Positions 45,561 through 58,236 of a stretch of DNA of 64,000 bases are shown piece by piece (position 1 is the stretch's first letter; each line of letters begins with the position of its first letter). A model generated the notes under the pieces. That model was given only the letters and a program-made list of their open reading frames with translations, ran no database searches and was not told the DNA's origin. This stretch comes from Fomitopsis serialis (lineage: Eukaryota > Basidiomycota > Agaricomycetes > Polyporales > Fomitopsidaceae). The DNA lies in assembly GCF_022376445.1 (NCBI RefSeq), contig NW_025955029.1, positions 151,361 to 215,360 of the forward strand. Direction: 5' to 3'. Made by a program: the position numbers and the translations under genes.

Positions 45561-48500
45561 GAAGAGCTGAGTGCACTCATCATATGTCGCTCGTCCTGCG
45601 ATTCAACAATGAAAGTCACGGTATGGCACGACGGTTCGACTCGTCAGCCAACCATTTCCTGAGCAAAGCGGTATACTGTCGCTTCTCCGTATCGATGATG
45701 AGCGGGCGCTGCTTGAGCGAGCGAGACAGCGGTGGTCTATGGTCTAGTACTCAGCCAGGTGAGTTTTCTTACACCGGGCCGTCTTTGGCATCGCCTCTCA
45801 TCCGGCGGCAATGTTCAGGGTGTCCGGCTGGCGACTCGAACGGTTGTCATTCCCCGTTCTACTCCCTCCCTAAGCTGTGTCATTCCAGGAGCCAAAAACA
45901 AAACGATGAACCTCGATTTCTCAGTGTGGCTACTCGTAAGGCATACATCCTTAGTCGCTGGCAGGGATCCAGTCGGAATGCGGGATGGGGTATGCGATAC
46001 GCTGGGGCGCCGTTCAGTACGTACGTGTCGCGCTTTCCACCTCGTTACTGACCATCCCGACTACTTGAGGCAATAGGGATTCGCCGTATGTGTCCGATAC
46101 ACGCCGGCGGGCCTCGTGCACTATCTGAGAGGACACGGGCGGAGCCTAGTTTGAATACGAGGACGTATCAGTGCACAGTCTGTTCTGGCTTGTACCACAC
46201 GTGCGCTTCTTGTCGATGCAAGGGTATACAATATCCGTGTTCTCGACGAGGCGACGTGACGTGTACGGGGGCAGGGGATCCGGGCACTGCGGAATCAAGG
46301 ACTGCGACGTAACCTTGTACGAAGGTGGCGCAGGACATGCGGCGGACCTGGCACGTACTGCCTCCATCTGGGCTCTTCCAAATAGAATGTCCTTGTCTCC
46401 GAGTCCCACCAGCTCGAGTCCTGGGCCGCAGGTTACATCCCTCGTCGGCCCAGCACTTACCGCTGCTGCAAGTCCGCTGTTTCTGTCTCAAGCTCACGCG
46501 CCAAACACACTGCCAATAAGTAACAATGCATTACGAGCAATACACGAGGTTACAACATCTATTACAGCAACTGCGAATAACATTGGTCAAATACAGGACA
46601 GGCGCGGATGCAACGTACCTCTAAATGATCTGGGAGTCAATCGTCCACGATTACACGTCCGTCAAAAACGACAACGGGCTAGCTCGTGGGGTCGCGGACC
46701 GTCTGTCAGTCGATTCTCTCTAGATAGGTGGCGACGGCGTAGGCCTCCTCGCATATCAAGAGAAAATACGCGTTCGTGACGCGGTTCGGGGCTGAGACAG
46801 GCTTACAGCAATGAGTACTCACTAGTTCGACTCCATCTGAGCGGACATACTATTCGGCAGCGAGACGTTCCAGTACCTAAGGGAGCGTGACAGTCCTGCG
46901 CCGGTTGACGTGATGCTCGCGTATGAGACGAGCGAGACGGTAGGAGACTTGTGCGTGTCACCGGGTGTCATCTCGAATGCCGAGCGACAATCCTTCGCTG
47001 CGAGAGTTGGTCGACTTCGTGTGCCCGTAAAACGTAGAACTGAAACGCACCTTCCTGGTGATGGGAATGACGAGCCTGGCTGTGAGCGTCTGCGAGAGCC
47101 TGTGTTGGTCGTGTTCGTGGCCGTCCGCGCGCTACCTATGGTGAGCGAAGACCCCGCACGGACATATTGAACGCGTGTCGAAGCCGGTGATCGACAGCGT
47201 TGGCTCCGGATGGATTTCGGAGGCGAGGGATGATGAGCAGTCTTTCAGCAAATCACGGATGAGATTAGTGTGCGGTTGAGCGGGACAGTAAGGCGTACAG
47301 ATGTACTCTTCGGAGGATGTATGCGCATATGTTCGTGCGTCGTCGATGAGAACGGACACTGATCAAGCACCGCTGAGTTTGTAGAGCGATGGAAGGATGC
47401 CACCAAGACAAAAGACATGCACTACGAAGATATCAATGTTAGTCTACGGTTTCCGTAGGGAGTTTGAATTGATGCGTGCTGGGAAGTGCCCTTCCGACTT
47501 CAATATTGCGAAGGATCGCTGTGATAGCTTGTCGACTATAAAGCAAGAGCAATTAATGCGGGAGAACGGCAGCCTACAACAGAAAGCAAATGGATGGTAG
47601 CCCGCCGATGTCCACTGTCTAAACAAACGATAGCTTCCAACCCGTCGTCTACACATCCCCTGCCACGCCGCATTCTAGCGCAAGGCCGTGTGGAATCTGG
47701 TCATGTATAGCAAACCTTTCGGCGCTGAACGATCCAACTTATGTCGAGTAGGGGAACACGAGCAACATCGACCGGCCGCATCAAGTTGAAGCATATGCGT
47801 AAAATCAAAACTCACTCGGTACCCAGATCTCCACGAGCTTGAATCTCTCCGCCGGTAACGCGCTTCCTACACCAGCTTCCGAGAAGCACGAGGCCCGGGA
47901 GACATACGGTCGCGGTGGATGGCACAGGCTGTCACGAATCAGAACCAGGACGGCAGGGACAGCATCGAGGCCATTCAGAAGCGGACACGAAGGTTCGTGT
48001 GCAGGGAAGAGCACGCGCTGGCGAGTCGCAGAGGAGTGCTGATGTCAAGAACGGAGCGTGAGGTGATGAAAGTACCCGGAAGAGGAGTTCGAGGGATGCG
48101 TGAGACGTCGGTAGTACGCTGGCCTCAGAACGTCGCAGCCCTGTACAGTGTGCCCCAGGCCATAGACGAGTGGGCCGCGCAGTGTTGGCATATGCAGCGA
48201 GACAGGCTGTTGGAGCCTATGAGGGATGCAAGCACGGACAAGGGCTCCGATTGACGGTTCAAGAGGGGTGAACGCAGGTTCAAGCCATGGCGGTGGCTTG
48301 ACGAGGAGGGACGAGGAGGGGATTCGTGAAGTGCCCGACGCGTGCATCACGTGCAGAAGCGCGGATTCAAGCCGTCATCGCGTCTGACACCATCCGCTTC
48401 AGGCTTGCCATCCAGGTCGTCGCAAGTACTCATTGAGTACTCACGCGCACGACTCACCTTCCTTGGTATGTCATTCGCTTCGAAGGGCTCATGCGTGTGG

Positions 48501-49833
48501 GCTCAGCGCATCCTCGGCGCCTGGAACCCCAGTGGCGCGCAGATAGAACCACTCTTCTGCCATAAAGTGACTGTGTCCCGGGCTTCGCGACCGCCGGGGC
48601 GTGTGGCTTGTGTTCTCAAGCCTGTGCCAACGCGCGTCCTAGTTTCGTTGACGCTGTTCTTCGCCCATGAGCGACAGGACTACTCGGTCCAGATACAGCA
48701 TCCCTTCATGCTTACTGGTATGTGCAAGTCCGTCAACACTCCGTTCGTACTACCCGTTGACGATCTTCTGCAGAATCCCAATGGAGCAGTTCATGTTGAG
48801 TGGCACGACACACAAAGTCTTACGGTGCGAAAAGATAATCTACTTGTCGGTTTGGACGACTCGACCGTCTGTGCGCCGACGAGACGGTCATCTCGTCCTG
48901 TCAATGGACAGCCTTGGTGTCAGTCGCCATGCGGGGCTAATCTCATAAATGACAAAGCAGGTTCATTCTTAGCCTCTCATCGACATCGTGGGCGCTCGGT
49001 AAGCCCACTGAAGCACGTTCGATTGCCCAAGACAGCCGTACTTACGTGGAATCTGGTCAGAAGGGCAGATACTACCCAGCGCCCCCGGTGAGCGAGACAT
49101 GCCGGGTGCGCCTCACACCTTTCTGCGAACATTGATTGTGGCTCGGACCTCATGCATCAGGACACGAACGACACCCTGCATCGAGAGGAGGCAATGTACA
49201 TCCGCATTCAAGTCTTCCATGTCCTGAGCTCTACCACGTGCGCGCTTTCTACGGAATCCGGATGCATGGTCTTACAATAACCATATTTCGCAGAGAAGGC
49301 AGTGTAGCGCGAACACCGAGCGCTGTGTAACTGAACAGTTCAATGTGAGTAGTTAACCTTATATGCCCCTAAAAACAGCGCGGCTCATAACACGCGGCAA
49401 GCCTGTGCGTTCCCTCGACTCGGAGCCGGCCTCGTACCAATACAAAGACGCTGTCTCTTGCGCTCGAGTCCGCAGGTACTAGTCCGCTGCTTCCGCTCCC
49501 GTCGTTCTGCGCCTGCTCTGCGCGTTCCACCCGGCTGCTGCCGCTGCTTGCGATCCACGACACTCAGAACTTACCATCTATCCTCACGTTTGCCGTTGTT
49601 GCTTCGGTCGACTGCGCCCGACTCACCGCCCTCAAGCTCACGACTTTCCGAAGAGGTGAGTTTTCAGCTGAGTGGTCTCCGCATCCATAACCTGATACTT
49701 CTGCACTCTATACAGGGTACCGATCGTCAACTCAGATATCGCTCGAAGCTGTGAAGATATAGCGTAGTCGGCGAGGTACAGTTCCATTGTAATGGTGATC
49801 ATTGAACCATAATGACCTGATGGCGGATACCAG
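45561..49833. other. Gene-poor zone, nothing recognised
   Basis: Readings up to 249 codons exist (for example 48342-49091 plus) but have no recognised motif, composition or splice pattern. A Cys-rich reading (YQCTVCSGLYHTCASCRC) at about 46168-46225 is too short to call. ACGAGGAGGG is directly duplicated at 48300-48320. Confidence 0.4.
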
Positions 49834-51838
49834 ATGGCGGACGCAGTCGATTGCGAAGAAAGCCACCGAAGGACATGCTCCGACAGTGCGGATTGCTACA
49901 GACGCCCACATACTCGAGGTATGCCTTCCGTTCGGTCCGCAGGCACTACTTGCTCGAATGACATTTTGACTCGCTTCGTCGACGCAGTGAACCTATCCGC
50001 GATTTCCGCAGGAGCTGATGACCGCATTGCGAGTTCCTCCGGTTGGATCCTTCACACTGACGAAGTGCCACCTGTTTGCCACGCTTGGTATCATGCTGCA
50101 CTCGCGTCTCAGGTGGGACTCCCGCTCAGTTCCAGACCCGAGAAGCCTTGGACAGCTGCGCACATGCTCTTGTCAAATGGCAATCGACCATACGGCAAGA
50201 GATTCGCACTGTGACAATGTGGAGGACCCTCGAAAGCCTTTCATACGTGTCTTTCCGATGCGCTCCCCGGGTACGTTCTACCAAGGTGACGAGCCTATGG
50301 CTTCACTTCGACTACGCAGTCACCAGGCCACATTATCGTTCTTCTCTTCCTCTCCTACTATACCAGCGTCACAACACTTTCCTCCGGAGTGCTGCTTTGC
50401 AGTATAGCGGAAGTCCGTAGGATTTCCAATGCACTGCCGAGTCTCGAAAAGTGTCTCTCAGCGTCACACTGAAGCACCCACTTGCGCTTAATTCAGTGGC
50501 CCACCCCTCGGTCCGCAACAGGCTCAAAACAATCAGTCTTTTCCGAGTCGCTCGTAACGCATTTTCCCCGTCGGGTGCTCATCTCCATGAATACCGTCAT
50601 CAATTCCTGTCGGACGTATGTGCCACGTATTCGTACGTAACAAAGCTAGACTTGGACCTGTCCTACTGCTCTTCGTTCTCACATCTTCATTGGCTTCTAT
50701 GTCAATTCCCCCATCTGTCCTGCTTGGAGCTACAGCACACATTCAGCTCTGATGTCGAGCCTGCATCAGTGGCGGACATGGCCCTGTACTCAACACATGC
50801 ACCCAATCCCTCCATGTTGGATTTCGAGCTCTACGATGTACCCGTGTCATGGGCGTCGCAGCTTACGAAGTTGGTGTTAACCCCACAAGCATGTAGCAAA
50901 CTGGGCCCGGGAGCCCTGCGGTTTATAATTTTCGACCGGCATGCCAATGACTATGCACTGGCAGAGCTTGCGTCATGTGTTACAGAGGTTCTGCGTCTCG
51001 CCGGAGCTGGGCTCAGAAAGTTTGTATGGTCAGCCGTTTATGTTGCTCATGGTGAATGTTCTCTTCGCTTGTCAACGTGCTTGTCATTCTCATCGAAACT
51101 ACAGCAGACTCAATGCGCGATGTTGTACCGCGACTTACTGCGAATACACTCCTGACAAACTTGTCAATGTCAATCCGCTGGAACAATCCATCCCTCTCGA
51201 TGATCCAGAGGGGCCTGGGTACCTTGCTATCTGACATCCAAAGCCCGCATTTGGAGCATTTCAGCATTCGCATTGACCTGTACCCCGAGACGTCAGAAGA
51301 TGGGGACAAAGCCTCCCTCAGCGAGACAGACCCTCCCGGCTCCACCTCCGCTTTCCACACTAAACTCTCTCGTAGTGTCTTTGACCAACTTCCAGGATTT
51401 TCTATGCCGGGCCGGCACTCGGAGTTCACTGGTGTATACATCGCGGTCGAGATGAGGGAGGCTGAAACCGCCACAATGTCTGCGATCAAGTCACACATGA
51501 TCACTCTATTCGCGCCATGGCTGGACCGCGGAGTCTTACGGCTCTCTATCAGCCCCAATCCAGACGGTGAACAGTTCGTCACTCGTAATCCCTCATCAGT
51601 ACACTCAGACCTTGGTGAGTGCCCTGACTCTGTCGTCTGTAAGGGCGCAGCCGCGATGCGCTCAGTGCGCTCATCCGTTTGACTAGGGCCGCATGCCAGC
51701 ATCGTGGAGATACTACATGACTCGGAGGACGATGAACACGAAGGAGGCGCACGCGATGCCACTGGCAGTGGAGTTAGTACGGAGACGGAGGACGCAATTT
51801 CTCCGCAACCGACCGCGCGCGCGGAGTTGCGGGACTGA
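49834..51838 (+). pseudogene. F-box/LRR protein, decayed tandem copy
   Basis: Paralogue of the gene at 54622-56607. Exon 1 (49834 on) begins MADAVD like MAESVD there. The F-box (FPQEL from about 50000) is broken by at least three single-base deletions relative to the intact copy (near 50025, 50050 and 50070), and further frame changes occur to about 50450. From 50451 the frame is open through LDLDLSYCSSFSHLHWLL, a 53-56 bp intron at 51052 gives the same phase as the paralogue, then LGTLLSDIQSPHLEH and LFAPWLDRGVLRL; a second intron (51615-51686) and an acidic end (SEDDEHEGG) lead to a stop at 51836-51838. The 3' half is well preserved, so decay is recent or a shortened product is made. Confidence 0.75.
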
Positions 51839-53519
51839 TCTCGGGCTATCAAGAAGTTGTATGTCGCGCAATCCCTGTTACGGTGACGCATTACTCATAT
51901 ACCACCCAGATTTACGACCGAACTCGGAGAGAGTACCAGACCAAAACACTGCGTGTTGGTGAACGACGCTCGGCGCTGCAATTCAGCGGACATCTCGCTG
52001 CTTCAAGCTTGGCAGCCTTTCGCAGTCGAATTGCGTGACTCGTGCGCAAGATTCCTTGGAGTTGAAGAAGAAAGGACGTGCGGGACTAGGATTCGGGATT
52101 ATGGATATGGCACACGGGGACAGGATGAAGAATATGTTTGCGAGGTCCGAGTCGTTCATGGACGTGCAGAATTCGCCGCGTACTGCTGTATGATCATCAT
52201 ATCTATTCTATGTGCTTCACTCGTACGGTGCAGCCTCGCGGAGGACGTATTGGTCAGTTGTCACTCTCAGCCGTGTGAGTAAGAGGTGAGAAAATCGCAC
52301 ACGAAGGCGGAGGACGATGCGACGCCGAAGCCCTCTAGACTCGCCCTGCGCGCAGTTGCCCACTTGCTACCAGGCATGAAACGTCGCGACTGTGCCAGTG
52401 GAACGAAGATCTCGTATACGCGTATCGCGGCGCACTTCGTCGATGACACTACCTGTGGTAGACTGTTTGTATCGAGCTCTACGCATGAGGTCTGAGTACG
52501 ACGGCGGAGTCACAGGGGATCGATACCACTTATTAGGATCATATTTCTTGCTTACGATCTGGCTGTTTCTAGAGGTACGATACATTCATGGAGCAATGCT
52601 GCAGCTGATACGACAAAGATCACAAATGGTCGGGACGCACACGGGGGAGCAGAAGAACGGCAGAACTGACACGAGTCCGCGGGTCCAGATACACGTCCGA
52701 TCGCGAGGGTGGAGGTCTGTGCCGTGCGACAGGAGCCGCAGAATGGTGGCCCAACGGCGGAGACGTCCTTCGCCAGTGGTAGATCCCTAGCGATCGATGA
52801 ACGTTGCTGGTCGACGAACCACGCGTTCCCTCCACGGCGCTTGTGTATAGGTCGGGTACGAAAGGGAAAACAGGGTGAATGATGCGCCCGCTGCTCAGCC
52901 GCGACAGATTCTTGCCAGGCGTGACGTACGCGGTGGGGCCAGTTGGGCTGGGACAACCTCGCGAGACCTTCGAGTGGCACGAGTTCGGTATATGCGCGGT
53001 AAGAGGATAGGGACGGAGGTCTTCAGCTGCAGTGTCGCGACATACTTCGCCCATTCGTGGTCGTGTTGATGGTTAGACCTGAGCCACGTACTCCCAAGGC
53101 ACCCCATGAGATATTCACGTTGCGCCCAACTAAGAGAAAACACGCACGCCCTTGATCATTTGATCTCGCGCATGGCACGGTCACCCACAGATAGTATCGC
53201 GACGCACAGGAGACGTGTATCCCACCCCGCGCGCGACGTGCGGACAGCCGAGGCTACGAAGATGCAGCACGGAATCATACAACCGCGCGCTGTCTTCCTG
53301 CGAGAGCACCAGCTCGTCGCCTGAGACGGGGGAGTGGGGCGAGAATTCGAGTACTTACCCATCAGCTCGAGGTACGTAGCAGACCCTCCGGAGGTGCTAG
53401 TCCCAAACACCTGGTGATGCTGCGTACACGATGGAAGACCCATGGGGAGCTCTTGAGTGTGAATTTGACTGGATGGAGAAGGGGTGTGCGTACAATTCAT
53501 TAAGCAGCCAGGTGTTCAG
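51839..53519. other. Intergenic between the F-box copies, nothing recognised
   Basis: Open stretches on both strands (for example 52620-53054 minus) carry no known motif and no convincing splice sites. Confidence 0.45.
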
Positions 53520-54110
53520 AGCTACGCCTCCAGTGGGCGGGGATGACGGACGACCCCGCGCTTTCTGATGTTGTGGCGGTGGATGCGATGGGGCTCTGTG
53601 ATAGATGATATATAGGCTTGTTCGCAGTAGGAATTTGACCAGCATACTTGGATCTCATCAGGCTCGAAAGAAGGCGCAACAGAACGAACGAGGCTCACCG
53701 GAACGACCCTGGTTGCCCTACAAGCCTCCAAGTACGTGAATTACCCCGAAGTTTGCGACTATACTGAAGCGCTGTTATTGGATCGCAGATCGTATGAGCA
53801 GACTGGAGGTGGAGAGGTGGGGATAGGCGGGCGTCGAGCACGCCAGCGGAGGACAAGGTCCGGAATGCAACGACTGGAAGCGGTATGAGCCTGCACACTC
53901 TGTCGACATGGAGAGGACTGAGTACTCACCGGTAATCAACCATGGAGCCTTTTCTCGCGTCGCACCGAGGAGGCCTCTGTGCGTACGCCGTGGATCAGAC
54001 CTTCGGACTGCAGGAACACGCGTATGATATGACCTTCAGGTGAACGGCGGTGCACGGCCTGCCAGAGGGCGGGCGGGCATGAGACGCGGTGGGTGGTTCG
54101 GCGTTGCAGG
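53520..54110. repeat. Dispersed repeat, copy B
   Basis: Second copy of the repeat at 38200-38830, same direction; see that entry for shared words. It lies directly 5' of the intact F-box gene. Confidence 0.8.
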
Positions 54111-54139
54111 TTGGCGGGCCAGTGAGCTCTGTTTGGGAG

Positions 54140-54215
54140 CGGACGACGGCGAGACGAGGGAGGTCAGACTCACTGATGCGGTCCTCGTCGGCGGTCACGC
54201 CGCCCCCGCCACACG
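54140..54215. repeat. Short repeat shared with 57045-57110
   Basis: TGATGCGGTCCTCGTCGGCG and the following GTCACGCCGCCCC are identical at 54174 and at 57054. On the minus strand both encode GGVTADEDRI; at 54140 a GTGAGTC donor-like word follows the Ile-Ser codons. Either a conserved exon relic or a small dispersed repeat. Confidence 0.6.
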
Positions 54216-54621
54216 CGCGCTTCTGCACGAGTCGAGGTCGCCGACTCGCCGCCACACTGCTTGTCGACACCCGCCACGGCGTGCGCGTGAGGGCAGTAAT
54301 TGTGGTGGGCCTGTGCATCACCTCCGAGTCTGCCCTCGTACTCATCGGCACTGTATCTTGAGCTCACACATCATCTATCGTATCCCTGCTCTACGCTTGT
54401 CATCGAGCTCCTACCGCTGTTGCCAATTCACAGCATCGTCCAAAACCCGTCTAAACGGCATCTGCGCGACGTGTTACTTAGTCTGACACCTCTAAACTCA
54501 CCCGAGTCATATCTGAGAACGTCGGAGGACGTTCTGCATATCAACCGTGGAGGTATATTTCTCATCAACGTGTATGGGCAACATCATATAACGACCTGAT
54601 GGTCTAGGGAAGTACCGGTTC

Positions 54622-56607
54622 ATGGCTGAGAGCGTTGACGGTGAAGACAGGCTGTTGGAAGGCCACGCTTTGGAAGTGCAGAAGTGCTTCAGACCACCCA
54701 TCTACTCATGGTATGCCCTTCGTTTCTTTTGGTACCAGCTGCTTGAATAACATATTGAGTCACCGCGCGACCACAGTGATACATATCCGCAATTTCCGCA
54801 GGAACTGATTGATCTTATCTGCGAGTTCCTGCGGCTGGATCCTTTCACGTTAACGAGGTGCTGCCTCGTTTGCCACGCTTGGTATCAGGCTGCGCGGCAC
54901 CTCTTCTGGCACGAAATGCTCTGGCTGTTCAGCCGTGAGGCCTTGGATGACTTCGCGCACACGCTCATCTCAAAAGGCAACCGATCGTACGGCAAAAATT
55001 TCGATAATTTGCATATATGGGAGGATCCTCGGCGGCCGATTGCGCACATCTGGCCGATGCGCATCCCCGGATATCTTCTGCCACGGGCGAAGGTGCTAGA
55101 GCTGTGCAACTTCGATTGGGCCGCGACCAGACCGCACGATCTGTTCTTTCGCTTCCTCTCGTACTACACCAGCATCACCACTCTGGAAATCAAGCAGAGC
55201 CGTTTTCGCGATGCGACGCAGCTCCGTAGGATCTTCAACGCGCTTCCGAGCCTCGAAACCCTCGTTCTCCATGGCGTTACGCTGCAGCACCCACTCACGC
55301 CGGGATCGGCGCCCAGCTTCGTTTCTTCGCGACGCAACAAGCTCACGACACTCCGTTTTTGGAACGAGGCTGACGTGCCCGCCGAGTGGGACGCTCACAA
55401 GCAGGCACACAGCCGATCCTTGCTGGATGTATGCTCCGCGTACTCGTCCGTAGTCGACCTAGCTCTGGACCTGCGCTACTACTCTTCGCTCTCCCATCTC
55501 CACCAGTATCTGCGTCACTTCCCCAAACTAGCCTGCTCGCGGCTACAGGATGCGATCAGCCCATATGCCATTGAACCCGCGATGGCTGCAGACATGGTCC
55601 CGGCGTACTCAGTCGACGCACCCGCTCTCTCGCTGTCGACGTTTGAACTCTCTGACGTGCCCATGCCGTGGGCGTCGCAGCTTTTGGGGCTGGTATCAAC
55701 CCAACGAGCATGTAGCCGCCTGGACGACCTGCTATTCGCATTTAGGGACAGTACCCCGTCTGCGGAGCTTGTAGCCCGCATTACGGAGGTGCTGCGTCTC
55801 GCCGGAGCCGGCCTCAAGACGCTCCGGTGGAGGGGTGATCTCACTGAAGGTAAGAGGCCTGCTACACTTGTCGTTATACTTATGATCGCTCATTGCAGTG
55901 AGGCTGCTGTAGACGAAATCCACAAGGGTTTTCCGCAACTTGGAGCAAGCACATCACTGACAGGACTTGCGGTGGAACTCCGCCGCATCAGCTCGTCGCT
56001 GCCGAGGATCCAGACGGTTCTGGGTACCTTGTTGACTGACATACAAAGCCCGCATCTGGAACGCCTCCACATAACAGTCTACCTGTCCCACTACGAGACT
56101 ACTCAAGACGGAAGCGAACTCGCCGAGACAGCCCCTCCTCCGGCTGACTCTATACTCACTTTCCACGACATCCTCTCTCGCAGCGTTTACGACAATCTTC
56201 CGGTGTCTGCTGCCGCGGCCGATGCCAGCCAGTCCTACGCGGATGTATGCATTGAACTCGTGATGGAGGGATCGCAGCAAAGCGCTGCCGGGATGTCTAC
56301 GATCAAAACATACGTCATCGCGCTGTTCGCGCCGTGGCTGGATCGCGGGGTCTTGCAGCTCCGCGTCTTTCCCGATCCTGACGGCGAATGGTCCGTCACT
56401 CATGTTCCCTCATCGGTACTCTCTGGTGAGTGTCTATTTCCACCGTCCGTGGATGCGACTCGGATCTGTTCGGTACGCTCACGCGCTCGACCAGAGACGC
56501 ACGTCAGTATCACGGAAGTATGGGACTCGGACGACAATGAACACGGAGGCGAGCGCGATGTCAGCGGAGATGCAGAGATAGAAGATGCAAAGGTATCTGT
56601 AGCATAG
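54622..56607 (+). CDS. F-box/leucine-rich-repeat-like protein
   Basis: Exons 54622-54710, 54777-55849, 55913-56425, 56495-56607; 595 aa. F-box at about residues 34-75 (FPQELIDLICEFL, then CCLVCHAWYQAARHLFW), the part that would bind Skp1 in an SCF ubiquitin ligase. The rest alternates short leucine-rich strand/helix segments (LEIKQSRFRDA, LPSLETLVLHGV, VVDLALDLRYY) as in basidiomycete F-box/LRR families, ending in an acidic tail. Introns 2 and 3 are multiples of three without stops; they were placed by comparison with the paralogue, where the same introns break the frame. A last 37-bp intron leading to a stop at 56649 is possible. The substrate is unknown. Confidence 0.75.
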
Positions 56608-58187
56608 ACGGTGTGCTTATTTTGCAGGACCGACCGTCGTTATCCTAGACCTCCACACAATGATACCATTGGAACGTGTTGCCAAGATCAGCCCTCGGAC
56701 GACGCGATTGAGTCTAACCCCGGGTCCTCGAATTGTACGACGCAACACGTCGAAGCAGCGGTGTCTACTAGTAGATCACGAGCACGGAACGCGTCCGCGG
56801 CGCCGTTCAGCTCTAAGGGAGCTTTTTCCTGAAGAGCGTCACGTGTATACACCTGTTGTCAAAGTGGTCGCTTGATTGTGCGAGTCCGACTGCGATGGGA
56901 GCTTGTTGTATGAAGTGAGTTCGTATCGTTAAACTTACAACATGACTTCCGAGACTTACTTCTTTGTTCTCGCCACGCATTCGAAGTTCAGATACACACA
57001 TCTGCGTCACTCCATCGGTAACGCGCTCTCGGGGCAGGACGGAGGATATCAGTGATGCGGTCCTCGTCGGCGGTCACGCCGCCCCGCCCCCGCCACGTAC
57101 AGCGGGCTCTTCGGTCTCGTTTGGCTTATAGCGGGTGATACTTGCGTGGCAGGGCATTGCATTGTCGTGCTAGAGCTGGCCTGCGTCTATTGTCTACGCA
57201 ATCACTGAATTGATCGCAGTGCGCGTCTAGAAACCGACAGAAACTCAGTCTGCGCAAGCACGCAGTGAAAATGATGCGCGAATGCTTCAGCGGGGCGTGA
57301 GTGGTGATCACATTGGTAACCGTCAATTTACCATGTCGGGTAGAGTTTATTCTTTGAAAGACAGCACGACCGTGTGCGGAGACTGTGGGAGGCAACTGCA
57401 TAAATTGAACGTTTGTGGGCCAAATGTGGGCGGTTGTGGGACGCGATGGTCTCGTACCGACGCTTCTCGCTCGACTCGGGTTCGACGGTAGCTTGCGTAT
57501 ATGCGGTCCGAAGTAACAGCAGGCGGTGCGACGACGCAGAAACATACGTGACGTTTTCCGGAGAGCAAGCAAGCACTCTCGGAGTGGCCAAGAGGCAGAC
57601 TGGAGAGCAAGATCGCACAGAATAAGCAGGATGAGTTTGAGACATTCACAACAAGGCTTACAAGTCCAAGATCGTAGTTGTTCCGTACTCATCAAACAGA
57701 TGGCATACACCCAAGCCACGTTGACCCTCCGAGTATCGCCGGAGCGGTGATGAGTAGGGTCTGTGTACCGGGCGAAAGTGACCAATTCGGGCGCGGAAGC
57801 ACACATCTCCACACTCTATCATTACGTTGTTGCGTCCGACCACGATACTGATGCACCCCGGAATACCCGCATCTGTCGAAAGATGTCCGCGCGGATGTTG
57901 CGGCCCCGAATAGGTGCGTCACATCTAGGACGCCGGAAGTAAAAGACAGGGGCTATGAGGCCGCGGAAGCGAGTCGGAAGCAGAGACATGGGTGCGCGAG
58001 AGTCCCCATCTGGGCGATGCCGTTGCGGTTGTGATGAAGGACGAGGGGGGACGAGGAGAAGGAAGAGGGCGAGCGAGACGCGCTCGGGGCGCGTCTGTCT
58101 GAACCGGCGCGCACGCGGCCGCGGCGACTTCATACCTGCGCGGAAGTTGCGTCGCGTCTTGGCTGCCGCCACCTCCCACCCGTCCGT
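56608..58187. other. Intergenic between F-box gene and UGDH
   Basis: Contains the short repeat at 57045-57110 and no supported gene. A 228-codon minus-strand opening (57812-57126) has no motif. The last ~250 bp are the GC-rich promoter region of the dehydrogenase gene. Confidence 0.5.
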
Positions 58188-58193
58188 TATATA
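58188..58193 (+). promoter_or_regulatory. TATA box of the UGDH gene
   Basis: TATATA 44 bp before the ATG at 58237, followed by a CT-rich leader (CACCCTCATTCTTTCC), the usual layout of a strongly expressed fungal gene. Confidence 0.6.
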
Positions 58194-58236
58194 GCAAACA
58201 AGCTCTATCCACCCTCATTCTTTCCATCTCTTCGCC

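Noticed and set aside
48342..49091. 249-codon plus-strand open reading
   Set aside because: No motif, no splice pattern, and codon composition does not stand out from surrounding gene-poor DNA.
57126..57812. 228-codon minus-strand open reading between F-box gene and UGDH
   Set aside because: No recognisable domain and no support for start or introns; GC-rich DNA gives such frames by chance.
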